Assembly (NCBI GenBank): GCA_004557035.1
Contig: SFFB01000011.1
Location: forward strand, 6,791-70,790
Origin: Bacteroidales bacterium
Lineage (GTDB): Bacteria > Bacteroidota > Bacteroidia > Bacteroidales > Bacteroidaceae
Direction: 5' to 3'
Length of the DNA stretch: 64,000 bases
Shown: positions 18,197 to 27,333 of the stretch, piece after piece
Layout: each line of letters begins with the position of its first letter
Numbering within the stretch: position 1 is the first letter of the stretch
Translations under genes and position numbers: made by a program
Notes under the pieces: generated by a model
Database searches by the model: none
What the model saw: the letters and a program-made list of their open reading frames with translations, nothing else
Told to the model about the DNA's origin: nothing

Positions 18197-19321
18197 CTAT
18201 TCCTTCACGCCGGCCTTGGCCTTCCATTCGCCCGGCGACATTTGTTCGCGGTCGCGGAAAATGTTGTAAAGCTGTGCACGCGAAGAAAAACCACATGCCG
18301 AAGAGACCACGTCGTTGCTGTATTCGGGATGGGCCAACATCAGGCGCTTGGCCTCGGCCAAACGGAGATCGGAGAGCCACACGCGAAAGGTGGTGTGGAG
18401 ATGGCGCTCAAAATAGCGCGTCAAGGCACTGCGCTTCACCGTGCCCAACTCCACCGCCAGCACCGCGAGCGTAAGCCCGTCTTTCGTAAAACCTTTGGCC
18501 GCTATCCACGCGGCGAGAGCTTCCTCGACAGAGTTGAAGTGTTGGTTGACAGTTTCTTTCTCTTCTATCTGTAGTTCAGCAGTTTGCTCATCATCATAAA
18601 CCTCTCTTTCAACCTCTTCCGACATCGTCTCGGCCGTGGGCAACAGGCTGAGTCCCAAGGCCACAAACGACTGGACGAAAACAAACAGCGACAACAACGC
18701 CACCGGACCAAGCACAAAGAGCACGTCGACATCAAGCACGGCTACGGTGAGCATCAGTGCCGCCACAAAAATGAGTACGGTGCCGGCCCACGAGTAGCGC
18801 ACATAGGGCATGATGTCGCCGCCGGTGTTGTCTTCGATGCGACGGCGGCGGCGACGCATCTCCCGGAAAGGCATCACGACGAAAAAGAGGGTGCTGCAAA
18901 CATAAAGGGCATATATCACATAAAACAACAGGCCGCGGCCGGCACCGTACACGGCTGAACGACCCACGAAAAACACTACAAGCGTGGCCAGATAGGCCAC
19001 ACCGCCCACGGCCATATAGCGCCGCAACGCCGCACGCGAACAGACAATGCCCCAAATGGCGTAGGAGATGAGAAAAGCCGCCGGCGTGTAAAACAAAATA
19101 TTGAAGACTGCGCCCTGCATGTCGCTCTTCGCACGAATGCCAAGACACATCTGCAGGCCGTAGTGGCAGGCCAGAAGGCAAAGGGCCGAAAAGATGAGCC
19201 AGCGCGACGTTTCGTAGCGGCGGTTGAGCCACCGCACGTGGAAACGCGACACGAGCAGCATCAGAGCCAACAGACTGCAAACGATGAGGCAGGCAAACTG
19301 GAGCAGGTATAATGGAGCCAT
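18197..19321 (-). CDS. Membrane-anchored AraC-family transcription regulator
   Basis: I start at the ATG of MAPLYLLQF (374 residues); the longer open frame upstream only runs through tandem repeats. The N-terminal ~230 residues have six or seven hydrophobic segments (for example LLQFACLIVCSLLALMLLV, AYLATLVVFFVG). A linker follows, and then an AraC-type double helix-turn-helix (LAVLAVELGTVKRSALTRYF, FRVWLSDLRLAEAKRLM, SNDVVSSACGFSSRAQLYNI). Bacteroidetes have many such membrane AraC proteins, thought to sense something at the membrane. It lies upstream of, and on the same strand as, the 855-aa surface protein, whose promoter has a twin operator; control of that gene is an inference. Confidence 0.85.
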   Translation of the reverse strand: MAPLYLLQFACLIVCSLLALMLLVSRFHVRWLNRRYETSRWLIFSALCLLACHYGLQMCLGIRAKSDMQGAVFNILFYTPAAFLISYAIWGIVCSRAALRRYMAVGGVAYLATLVVFFVGRSAVYGAGRGLLFYVIYALYVCSTLFFVVMPFREMRRRRRRIEDNTGGDIMPYVRYSWAGTVLIFVAALMLTVAVLDVDVLFVLGPVALLSLFVFVQSFVALGLSLLPTAETMSEEVEREVYDDEQTAELQIEEKETVNQHFNSVEEALAAWIAAKGFTKDGLTLAVLAVELGTVKRSALTRYFERHLHTTFRVWLSDLRLAEAKRLMLAHPEYSNDVVSSACGFSSRAQLYNIFRDREQMSPGEWKAKAGVKE

Positions 19322-19355
19322 AAATGGAATGACGGTATGGGATGGATAGACGCGT

Positions 19356-19547
19356 GCAAAGATTGTGCAAGGTGAGCGCAACAAGCTTGCTTGAATTGCC
19401 GAACCGCAGCCAATCTTCTGCAAAAATTGTGCAAGGTGAGCGCAACAAGCTTGCTTGAATTGCCGAGCCGCAGCCAATCTTCTGCAAAGATTGTGCAAGG
19501 TGAGCGCAACAAGCTTGCTTGAATTGCCGAGCCGCAGCCAATCTTCT
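19356..19547 (-). repeat. Three tandem 64-bp CTCGGCA/TTGCAC elements upstream of the AraC-type gene
   Basis: Copies at 19356-19419, 19420-19483 and 19484-19547 differ at only a few positions. On the minus strand each reads GGCTGCGGCTCGGCAATTC, AAGCAAGCTTGTTGCGCTC, ACCTTGCACAATCTTTGC. The last copy ends 35 bp before the ATG. AATCTTTG in each copy is one base off a -7 box. Confidence 0.9.
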
Positions 19548-19894
19548 GCAAAGATAAAAATCTTATAACAACTGATCAGACGGTTTGTTCGCAAAAAAAC
19601 GGCAATATTGATGCTTTCTACACACGCACGCGTACACCCAAAAGTTGCCGGTTTTCCCAATCACACAATCACGCGACCGTAGTCCACTGATTTTCTGTGT
19701 TTTGCGGTGATTGGAGCGTTAAGTCACGCTCAGTCACACTTTGGTGTAAAAAGCAGGGTAGAGCGTGACATATGTCGCCAATGTTTTTTCAAAATTTAGG
19801 AAAAAGTGTGATGGCAAGCGACCTGAAGGTGCACAAATCGAGGAAAGCCAGCCCGACAAGCGCTTTGCCGCTCCGCGGCATAAGGACAGAAATT

Positions 19895-19932
19895 ACGGGA
19901 ATAAGGGCAGAAATTCCTGTCCCTATTCCCGT
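19895..19932. repeat. ACGGGAATAGGG hairpin element, copy 1
   Basis: ACGGGAATAAGGG pairs with CCCTATTCCCGT, one bulged A. Related sequences are at 35118-35163, 42839-42993 and 48364-48538. The surrounding 19556-20174 shows no convincing gene; its end (20088-20140) has decayed pieces of the composite repeat. Confidence 0.6.
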
Positions 19933-20174
19933 ACTCACGGCAAGCGGCACATTTTGGCCTCATCATAGCCCCCTCCGTCTCATCCTAAGCGCAATATACG
20001 CCGAATGGCGGAAGGAGAAAAAGACAAATGGGGGATTGGCCGTAGAAAGGGGGATGAATAATTGTTATTTTAGAATTGGCGCGCAAGCCCTAAAAGGTGG
20101 GTGCTCAAAAAAATGACTTCTGGGGCGGCCAAGCAGACCCCAGAAAGGTGGGATGTTGAAAATTTGATTTTTGA

Positions 20175-20418
20175 GCGGCCCTGCAAGCCCTGAAAGGGCG
20201 ATACATATCAGCCCGGGTCGTTAGGCCCGGGTGAGAAGTGGGTATCTACTTTCCGGCCTGCAAGGTCGGCACAATGAGCAACGGATAATTTATTGAAACG
20301 CGTGTAAATATTCCTGCAATGTGCCGACCTTGCAGGCCGGAGATTAGTGGAATATTCCTCAACCCAGGCCTAACGACCTGGGCTATTATGTTACGCCCTT
20401 TCAGGGCTTGCGAGGCCG
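20175..20418. repeat. Composite palindromic repeat, complete copy 5
   Basis: Left arm 20175-20273, 46-bp centre, right arm 20320-20418. It is the last copy before the housekeeping block that begins with pyrB; 20419-20680 shows no gene. Confidence 0.85.
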
Positions 20419-20682
20419 TACAAACAACAATTGACAATCTGATTTGTACACCCTACCTTTCAAAGCGGAAATACTACATAAACGGCCCAATCCATCCCCT
20501 CACCCCGACGATGCTGTCTGTTCAATTTCTCCCCTTGCCCATCTCGCTCAAGCCCACCCGAAATTGCCCCAATTTTACCTTAAAATGCAACATCATTACT
20601 CTTTTTTGCAACATAATTACTATTCGCTTCACCCAAAACGACGGCAACTTTGGGCACATGAAACAAATTAAAACCCGTTTTG

Positions 20683-20714
20683 TTTGGTCTCTCGGCGCAT
20701 TTGCTGTAATTTCG
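20683..20714 (+). promoter_or_regulatory. Predicted promoter of pyrB-pyrI-glyA
   Basis: TTTG at 20683-20686, 20-bp spacer, TAATTTCG at 20707-20714, 40 bp before the pyrB ATG. Confidence 0.55.
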
Positions 20715-20753
20715 TGGTGAAAACACCTACACATCCATAAAAAGCCTTGAGCC

Positions 20754-21698
20754 ATGAAGCACAGCCTCGTCAGCATTGCCAATCTTGACAAAGAAAAAAT
20801 CAACTACCTGCTCAGTATGGCCGAAGAGTTTGAACAACATCCCAACCGCAAACTCCTCGACGGACGAGTGGTGGCCACGCTCTTCTTCGAACCGTCCACC
20901 CGCACCCGACTCTCTTTTGAAACTGCCGCCAACCGCCTCGGCGCACGCGTCATCGGATTTACCGACCCGAAAGTGACGAGTTCGTCGAAAGGCGAAACAC
21001 TCAAAGACACCATCATGATGGTGAGCAACTATGCCGACGTCATCGTGATGCGCCACTTTCTTGAGGGGGCCGCCCTCTATGCCAGCGAGGTGTCGCCCGT
21101 ACCGGTGGTCAACGCTGGCGACGGGGCCAACCAGCATCCCTCGCAGACCATGCTCGACCTCTATTCCATCTACAAGACACAAGGAAAACTCGACGGCCTG
21201 CACATCACACTCGTGGGCGACCTCAAATATGGCCGAACCGTCCACTCGCTCATCATGGCCATGCGCCACTTCAACCCCACCTTCCACTTCATAGCGCCGC
21301 GCGAACTGGCCATGCCCGAAGAATATAAAATCTATTGTCGCGAGCACGGCATCAACTTTGAAGAAAACGAGGAGTTTGACGAAGACGTCATCGCACAGGC
21401 CGACATCCTCTACATGACCCGAGTGCAACGCGAGCGTTTCACCGACCTGATGGAATATGAACGGGTGAAAGACGTCTACATACTCAAACGGCAGATGCTC
21501 GCCAAGGCCAAAGACAACCTGCGTATTCTCCACCCCCTGCCGCGCGTGAACGAAATAGCCTACGACGTAGACGAAGACCCACACGCCTACTATTTCCAGC
21601 AGGCACAAAACGGACTATATGCCCGCGAAGCCATCATCTGCGACTGCCTCGGCATCACCCTCGACGAAGTCAAGGCCGACAAAACCATACTCGGCTGA
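20754..21698 (+). CDS. pyrB: Aspartate carbamoyltransferase catalytic subunit
   Basis: A 314-residue enzyme of normal length. It makes N-carbamoyl-aspartate from carbamoyl phosphate and aspartate, the committed step of pyrimidine synthesis. The carbamoyl phosphate loop FFEPSTRTRLSFE is near residues 45-57, with the lysine of SSKGET, the HPSQTMLDL motif near 128, and HPLPRVNEI near 260. The regulatory subunit gene pyrI follows after 63 bp, so the E. coli-type holoenzyme is expected. Confidence 0.97.
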   Translation: MKHSLVSIANLDKEKINYLLSMAEEFEQHPNRKLLDGRVVATLFFEPSTRTRLSFETAANRLGARVIGFTDPKVTSSSKGETLKDTIMMVSNYADVIVMRHFLEGAALYASEVSPVPVVNAGDGANQHPSQTMLDLYSIYKTQGKLDGLHITLVGDLKYGRTVHSLIMAMRHFNPTFHFIAPRELAMPEEYKIYCREHGINFEENEEFDEDVIAQADILYMTRVQRERFTDLMEYERVKDVYILKRQMLAKAKDNLRILHPLPRVNEIAYDVDEDPHAYYFQQAQNGLYAREAIICDCLGITLDEVKADKTILG

Positions 21699-21761
21699 GA
21701 CAACCCACCGGCAGCCGACAAGACTTTCATCAACCCAACCAGACCCATACACAAACACAAT

Positions 21762-22274
21762 ATGGACGCCAACAACAAGGCCAACGGCCAAGCCTGCACA
21801 GGCAAACAAAAACGACAAGGCGGCGAACTGCTCGTGGCCGCCATCAAAAACGGCACCGTCATTGACCACATCCCCAGCGTGAAACTCTTCCAGGTGATCA
21901 GACTGCTGAAACTCGACGACGTGAAAAGCGCCATCATGGTGGGCTATAACCTCAAAAGCCAGAAGATGGGGCACAAAAGCATCATCAAAATCGAAGACAA
22001 ATTCTTCACCGACGAAGAACTCAACCTGCTCTCGGTGGTGGCGCCCAACGTGTCGCTCTGCATCATCAAAGACTATGAAGTGGTGGAGAAAAAACGCGTG
22101 GCACTGCCCGCCGACATCAAAGGCATAGTGAAATGCGCCAACCCGAAGTGCATCTCAAACAATGAGCCCATGGCCACACGCTTCCACGCCGTCGACGACA
22201 TCAACGGCACGCTCTGCTGCCACTACTGCGGCAAAGAGCAAAGCCTTGAAAACGTGAAACTCGTGGGACATTGA
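21762..22274 (+). CDS. pyrI: Aspartate carbamoyltransferase regulatory subunit
   Basis: A 170-residue protein. The N-terminal nucleotide-binding domain (AIKNGTVIDHIP, KLFQVIRLL) would bind the effectors CTP and ATP. The C-terminal zinc domain has four cysteines in two pairs (VKCANPKCIS and CCHYCGKEQ). It has ~15 extra hydrophilic residues at the N-terminus compared with E. coli PyrI. It lies between pyrB and glyA on the same strand. Confidence 0.96.
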   Translation: MDANNKANGQACTGKQKRQGGELLVAAIKNGTVIDHIPSVKLFQVIRLLKLDDVKSAIMVGYNLKSQKMGHKSIIKIEDKFFTDEELNLLSVVAPNVSLCIIKDYEVVEKKRVALPADIKGIVKCANPKCISNNEPMATRFHAVDDINGTLCCHYCGKEQSLENVKLVGH

Positions 22275-22344
22275 CACCCCGCCTCACCCTCACCGAACGC
22301 CACGGCCGGCACAAACGAATAATCACAATAAAACAATAAACACA

Positions 22345-23625
22345 ATGGAAAAGGACACCAAAATCTTTGAACTCATCGAAGCCGAACACCAACGCCAACT
22401 GCGCGGCATAGAACTCATCGCTTCTGAAAATTTCGTCAGCGACGAGGTGATGCAGGCCATGGGCTCGTGGCTCACCAACAAATATGCCGAAGGCTACCCC
22501 GGCAAACGCTACTACGGCGGCTGTGCCGTGGTGGACCAAGTAGAACAACTCGCCATTGACCGCGTGAAGGAACTCTTCGGTGCCGAATATGCCAACGTGC
22601 AACCCCACTCGGGCGCTCAAGCCAATGCTGCCGTATTCCTCGCCGTGCTCAAACCCGGCGACACCTTCATGGGCCTCAACCTCGACCACGGCGGTCACCT
22701 CTCGCACGGTTCGAAGGTGAACACCTCGGGTATCCTCTACAATCCCATCGGTTACAACCTCGACAAAGCTACGGGCCTCGTGGATTATGACGAAATGGAA
22801 CGCCTCGCCATCGCGCACAAGCCCAAACTCATCGTAGGCGGTGGCTCGGCCTACAGCCGCGAATGGGACTACAAGCGCATGCGCGACATCGCTGACAAAG
22901 TAGGCGCCCTCCTGATGATTGACATGGCACACCCCGCCGGACTCATCGCCGCCGGACTGCTTGACAATCCCGTGAAATATGCCCATATCGTGACCTCCAC
23001 CACACACAAGACACTGCGCGGTCCGCGTGGCGGCATCATCCTCTTGGGCAAGGACTTCGACAACCCGTGGGGACTCACCACGCCTAAGGGCGAAGTGAAG
23101 AAGATGAGTCAGCTGATCAACTCGGCCGTATTCCCCGGCACTCAGGGTGGCCCGCTGGAACACGTCATCGCCGCCAAAGCCGTGGCTTTCGGCGAGGCAC
23201 TCAAACCGGAATTCAAGCAATATGCGCTGCAGGTGAAGAAAAACGCCGCCTGTCTGGCCGACGAACTCACCCGCCGCGGTTTCACCATCGTGAGCGGCGG
23301 CACCGACAACCACTCCATGCTCGTGGACCTGCGCTCGAAATATCCCGAACTGACGGGTAAAGTGGCCGAAAACGCACTCGTGGCCGCCGACATTACCGTC
23401 AATAAGAATATGGTGCCCTTCGATAGTCGCTCGGCCTTCCAGACCTCAGGCATCCGTCTCGGCACACCGGCCATCACCACACGCGGTGCCAAAGAAGACC
23501 TGATGGTGCTCATTGCTGAACTCATCGAAACGGTGCTCAATGCGCCCACCGACGAGGCCGTCATTGCCAACGTACGCGCCCGCGTCAACGAGGTAATGAA
23601 AGACTATCCTCTCTTTGCTTGGTAA
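22345..23625 (+). CDS. glyA: Serine hydroxymethyltransferase
   Basis: A 426-residue PLP enzyme that interconverts serine and glycine and loads tetrahydrofolate with one-carbon units. Seen are ELIASENFVS near residue 30, the GYPGKRYYGG loop near 52, SGAQANAAVF, and the PLP lysine in TTHKTLRGPRGG near 228. The length is normal. It lies 70 bp after pyrI, probably co-transcribed; one-carbon units for nucleotide synthesis link the two. Confidence 0.97.
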   Translation: MEKDTKIFELIEAEHQRQLRGIELIASENFVSDEVMQAMGSWLTNKYAEGYPGKRYYGGCAVVDQVEQLAIDRVKELFGAEYANVQPHSGAQANAAVFLAVLKPGDTFMGLNLDHGGHLSHGSKVNTSGILYNPIGYNLDKATGLVDYDEMERLAIAHKPKLIVGGGSAYSREWDYKRMRDIADKVGALLMIDMAHPAGLIAAGLLDNPVKYAHIVTSTTHKTLRGPRGGIILLGKDFDNPWGLTTPKGEVKKMSQLINSAVFPGTQGGPLEHVIAAKAVAFGEALKPEFKQYALQVKKNAACLADELTRRGFTIVSGGTDNHSMLVDLRSKYPELTGKVAENALVAADITVNKNMVPFDSRSAFQTSGIRLGTPAITTRGAKEDLMVLIAELIETVLNAPTDEAVIANVRARVNEVMKDYPLFAW

Positions 23626-23642
23626 ACTCCTGACCATAATAC

Positions 23643-23702
23643 AAGCCCGGGGTCTATCAACCCCGGGCTATTGAAATGTAACCCTTTTGAGGATTTCCAC
23701 TG
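23643..23702 (+). repeat. Decayed composite-repeat arm that may act as the glyA terminator
   Basis: A perfect 10-bp stem AGCCCGGGGT / ACCCCGGGCT is followed by ATTGAAATGTAACCCTTTTG, which aligns with the second half of a right arm. It sits 18 bp after the glyA stop, so it could terminate or protect the transcript, but there is no clean T run. Confidence 0.5.
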
Positions 23703-23785
23703 CGTGACACCGACGCTACCCTCCGATAAGCCCATAAACGGCCGTCAACAAATCTGGCACATTTCCCCCAAAAAACCTCATCACC

Positions 23786-24376
23786 ATGCCCAAATTCACC
23801 CCACTGCCCGCCCCTATGATTGACGACATCAACGAAGCCGTCAAGGTGATGAAAGCCGGCGGCGTCATCATCTACCCCACCGACACCATATGGGGCATCG
23901 GCTGCGACGCCACCAACGCCGAGGCCGTGGCACGTGTCGTCGAAATGAAAGGCCGCGAAGCCTCGCAAGCCCTCATCTGCCTCGTCGACAACGAAGTGAA
24001 GATACAGAGCTATGTAGAGAAGGTGCCCGAAGTGGCTTGGGACCTCATCCAATGCACCGAAGAACCGCTCACGGTCATATACGACGGCGGGCGCTATCTG
24101 GCCCCCGGCGTCACAGCCACGGACGGGTCGGTGGCCATCAGGCTGACACGCGAAGATTTCTCGCGCGAACTCTGTCGCCGCCTCGGACGGCCGGTGGTCT
24201 CCACCTCTGCCAATCTGCACGGTAAGCCGTCGCCCAAACGCTTTGACGACATCGCCGAAGAACTGAAAGCGGCCGCCGACTACGTGTGCCGCTCACGCCG
24301 CAAGGAGAAAAAGACGACCACGGCGTCGCATATAGTCAAACTTGGTGCAAATGCCGAAGTGAAAATCATCAGATAA
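23786..24376 (+). CDS. tsaC: Threonylcarbamoyl-AMP synthase (YrdC/Sua5 type)
   Basis: A 196-residue single-domain protein of the YrdC fold. It makes threonylcarbamoyl-AMP from threonine, bicarbonate and ATP for the t6A37 modification of tRNAs. Motifs are GGVIIYPTDTIWGIGCDA near 25-42, the KGREASQALICLV strand, PLTVIYDGG, and RPVVSTSANLHGK near 140. It lacks the extra Sua5 C-terminal domain, so it is the short form. The ClC gene follows after 26 bp. Confidence 0.93.
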   Translation: MPKFTPLPAPMIDDINEAVKVMKAGGVIIYPTDTIWGIGCDATNAEAVARVVEMKGREASQALICLVDNEVKIQSYVEKVPEVAWDLIQCTEEPLTVIYDGGRYLAPGVTATDGSVAIRLTREDFSRELCRRLGRPVVSTSANLHGKPSPKRFDDIAEELKAAADYVCRSRRKEKKTTTASHIVKLGANAEVKIIR

Positions 24377-24402
24377 ACACCCTCACACACAAGACTAAGC
24401 CT

Positions 24403-26271
24403 GTGACGAATACTACTCAAGATGTTTCTGCCATATTAGACACGGGAACCGGACCTAAGCCGGCTGCCTCCACCACTGAGCAAGAGCCACCACGTGGACA
24501 TGCTGAGCGGTTTTTCGCCTATTTGGGCGAACACCTCTCGCCACGTCAATACATTCTGGTGCTCAGTTTCTTGGTGGGCGTAGGCGCAGCATTGGCGGCC
24601 CAAATCTTGAAATGGCTCATCCATCAAATCGAATACCTGCTCACGTCCAACTTCGACGCCACGTCGTCCAACTGGCTCTATCTGGTATTCCCCGTGGTGG
24701 GTATTTTCCTTACGGCCCTGTTCATCAAATACATTGTTCGCGATGATATCGGCCACGGCGTGACCAAAATCCTCTATGCCATCTCGCGCCGCCAAGGCCA
24801 CATCCGCCGCCACAATTGTTGGTCGAGCGTCGTGGCCTCTGCCCTGACCATCGGTTTCGGCGGTTCAGTGGGAGCGGAGTCGCCCATCGTGCTCACCGGC
24901 TCGGCCATCGGGTCCGACCTCGGGCGCATGTGCCGACTGGACCATAAGACGCTCATGCTGCTCATAGGTTGCGGCGCCTCGGGAGCCGTGGCCGGTATTT
25001 TCAAGGCCCCCATTGCAGGTCTGGTCTTTACGCTCGAAGTGCTGATGATAGACCTGACGATGGCTTCGCTGCTGCCACTGCTCGTGTCGTGCCTCACGGC
25101 CACCTGCATCACTTATGCCCTGACCGGCACGTCGGCGATGTTCAGCTTCAACCTGCTTGACCCCTTCACTGTTGAGCGTGTGCCGTCGGCCATTGTCTTA
25201 GGCATCTTCTGCGGTCTCATATCGCTGTGGTTCACTAGAGCCATGAACGCTTTCGAGCAAGTGTTCGGGAGGCTCGGCGGCCTATATTCCAAACTGGCAC
25301 TCGGCGGCACGGTGCTCGCCCTGCTCATCTACTTTTTCCCGCCCCTATACGGCGAAGGCTATGGCGTCATCTCGACCATTCTCAATGCCAACGACGAGGC
25401 ACAGGTGGCCGACGTAATGAACAACTCGCTATTCTACGGCCATCCGGAATACCTTCTGCTCTTTCTTGGGCTTATCATTGTGTTCAAGGTGTTTGCCACC
25501 ACAGCGACCAACGGCGGTGGCGGCTGCGGCGGAACTTTTGCCCCGAGCCTTTTCTTAGGTTGCATCGGCGGCTACTTCTTTTCTTCCGTGTGGAATCACT
25601 ATGGCATCCTGGGCATTCACGTGCCTCACACCAACTACGCCCTGTTGGGTATGGCCGGCGTGATGAGTGGCGTGTTTCATGCCCCCTTGACCGGTGTGTT
25701 TCTCATAGCCGAACTCACCGGCGGATACGCCCTCTTCATTCCGCTTATGATTGTGTCGGTAGCGGCGTATCTCACCATACACGCTTTTGAGCCTCACAGC
25801 ATTTATTCGATGCGTCTGGCACGCAAGGGCGAACTGCTCACGCACCACAAAGACCGTTCGGTGGTGACGCTCATGACACTTGACGCCGTCGTCGATAAGG
25901 AAAGGCCCAAACTGCAACCCGACATGTATCTCGGACAAATTGTACAGGCCATTGCAAGCAGCAAGTCGCTCCACTTTGCCGTGACAGACAAAGAAGGCAC
26001 CCTGTTGGGCGTCATCAACATCAACAACCTGCGCAAGATTATCTTCCGCAGCGAACTCTACCGAATGTACAAGGCACAAGACCTGATGCAGCAACCGCCG
26101 GCGGTCTTAAGCACCCGCGACAGCATGTCTACGGTGATGGACACATTCCAGGATTGCAGTGCCGGCACGCTGCCTGTGCTGACGCCCGACGGCAAGTTTG
26201 TGGGTTTCGTCTCACGGACGAGGCTCTACGCCCACTATCGTGAAATCATGAAAGACTATTCTGAAGAATAA
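24403..26271 (+). CDS. ClC-family chloride channel/antiporter with CBS domains
   Basis: I choose the GTG at 24403 (622 residues): it lies just after the tsaC stop and no in-frame ATG is close. An acidic/proline-rich ~45-residue tail precedes ten or more membrane segments. The ClC filter motifs are GSVGAESPIV (its glutamate matches the gating glutamate) and GGGCGGTFAPSLFLG. Two CBS-type modules follow at the C-terminus (TLMTLDAVVD..., DLMQQPPAVL...VLTPDGKFVGFVSRTRL), which bind nucleotides in relatives. The gating glutamate favours a Cl-/H+ exchanger. It lies between tsaC and fmt, likely one operon. Confidence 0.92.
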   Translation: MTNTTQDVSAILDTGTGPKPAASTTEQEPPRGHAERFFAYLGEHLSPRQYILVLSFLVGVGAALAAQILKWLIHQIEYLLTSNFDATSSNWLYLVFPVVGIFLTALFIKYIVRDDIGHGVTKILYAISRRQGHIRRHNCWSSVVASALTIGFGGSVGAESPIVLTGSAIGSDLGRMCRLDHKTLMLLIGCGASGAVAGIFKAPIAGLVFTLEVLMIDLTMASLLPLLVSCLTATCITYALTGTSAMFSFNLLDPFTVERVPSAIVLGIFCGLISLWFTRAMNAFEQVFGRLGGLYSKLALGGTVLALLIYFFPPLYGEGYGVISTILNANDEAQVADVMNNSLFYGHPEYLLLFLGLIIVFKVFATTATNGGGGCGGTFAPSLFLGCIGGYFFSSVWNHYGILGIHVPHTNYALLGMAGVMSGVFHAPLTGVFLIAELTGGYALFIPLMIVSVAAYLTIHAFEPHSIYSMRLARKGELLTHHKDRSVVTLMTLDAVVDKERPKLQPDMYLGQIVQAIASSKSLHFAVTDKEGTLLGVININNLRKIIFRSELYRMYKAQDLMQQPPAVLSTRDSMSTVMDTFQDCSAGTLPVLTPDGKFVGFVSRTRLYAHYREIMKDYSEE

Positions 26272-26304
26272 CACTCCTATAATATATATAAGCACCATAA
26301 GCCT

Positions 26305-27279
26305 ATGCCTCCACATACCAAACACAATCTCCGCATCGTCTATATGGGTACGCCCGACTTTGCCGTGGCACCGCTCAAACGCCTTGTCGAAGGCGGTTAT
26401 CAAGTCGTGGCCGTCGTCACGATGCCCGACAAGGCCGTAGGCCGTCATCAGAGCACACTCCAGGCTTCACCCGTCAAGCAATATGCCGTGTCGCAAGGTC
26501 TCCCCGTGCTTCAGCCGGAAAAGTTGCGCGACGAACAGTTTCTCCAAGCCTTGGCCGCTTTCAACGCCGACCTGCAAATCGTCGTGGCCTTCCGCATGCT
26601 GCCCGAAGTGGTTTGGGCCATGCCACGCTTGGGCACCTTCAACCTCCACGCCTCTCTGTTGCCGCAATACCGCGGTGCAGCTCCCATCAACTGGGCCATC
26701 ATCAACGGCGAAAAACAAACCGGCGTGACCACCTTCTTCTTGGACAAAGAAATCGACACCGGCAAAATCATCGACAGCCGCCGCATTGAGATTGAAGAGA
26801 CCGACACCGCCGGCACGCTCCATGACCGCATGATGGGCGTGGGTGCCGACTTGGTTTGCGAGACCGTAGACCAAATCCTCGCCGGAACGGTGAAGCCCGT
26901 GGCACAAGACACCCTGCACGACGGCGACCTCAAACCGGCGCCCAAAATCTTCAAGGAGACATGCCGCATTGACTGGCAGCAACCGCTGGAAAAGGTCTAC
27001 GACTTTGTGCGCGGCCTCTCGCCCTACCCTGCCGCTTGGACCGAGCTTCACCACGCCAAGGGCGTCACCGTCATCAAGATTTACGACACCCATAAAGACT
27101 TCTGCACGCCCACCGAACCCGTCGGCTCGCTCGTGACGGAGGGCCGCAAAGTCATCAAAGTAGCCTTGACAGACGGCTATCTCCATCTCGACACCCTGCA
27201 AATAGCCGGAAAAAAGCGTATGACAGCCGCAGATTTTCTTTGCGGTTTCCACGCCGACGGCACTGAGCATCTCGTCTGA
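26305..27279 (+). CDS. fmt: Methionyl-tRNA formyltransferase
   Basis: A 324-residue enzyme that formylates initiator Met-tRNA with 10-formyl-THF. Seen are RIVYMGTPDFAVAPL at residues 10-24, the formyl-binding NLHASLLPQYRGAAPINWA near 115-133 (Asn, His) and GVTTFFLDKEIDTG with the catalytic Asp. The C-terminal tRNA-binding domain follows (GLSPYPAAWT). The length is normal. It is 33 bp after the ClC gene. Confidence 0.96.
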   Translation: MPPHTKHNLRIVYMGTPDFAVAPLKRLVEGGYQVVAVVTMPDKAVGRHQSTLQASPVKQYAVSQGLPVLQPEKLRDEQFLQALAAFNADLQIVVAFRMLPEVVWAMPRLGTFNLHASLLPQYRGAAPINWAIINGEKQTGVTTFFLDKEIDTGKIIDSRRIEIEETDTAGTLHDRMMGVGADLVCETVDQILAGTVKPVAQDTLHDGDLKPAPKIFKETCRIDWQQPLEKVYDFVRGLSPYPAAWTELHHAKGVTVIKIYDTHKDFCTPTEPVGSLVTEGRKVIKVALTDGYLHLDTLQIAGKKRMTAADFLCGFHADGTEHLV

Positions 27280-27333
27280 TTTCACCGCTGTCTGACCTCT
27301 CCCATTAGCCTCCACCTCCCATCCACAACAGTT

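Noticed and set aside
19322..19660. Longer N-terminus of the AraC-type protein (487 aa)
   Set aside because: The extra 113 residues are translations of three tandem 64-bp repeats and the sequence upstream. The ATG at 19321 starts directly with a membrane segment.
20319..20720. 133-aa plus-strand frame (MCRPCRPEISG...)
   Set aside because: It runs through a composite repeat arm and the pyrB promoter; its first half is translated repeat. Similar frames over other arms (for example 12877, 17569, 20246, 61686) are rejected for the same reason.
22201..23313. 370-aa antisense frame over glyA
   Set aside because: Antisense to a strongly conserved gene, with no recognisable domain; typical for GC-rich codon use.
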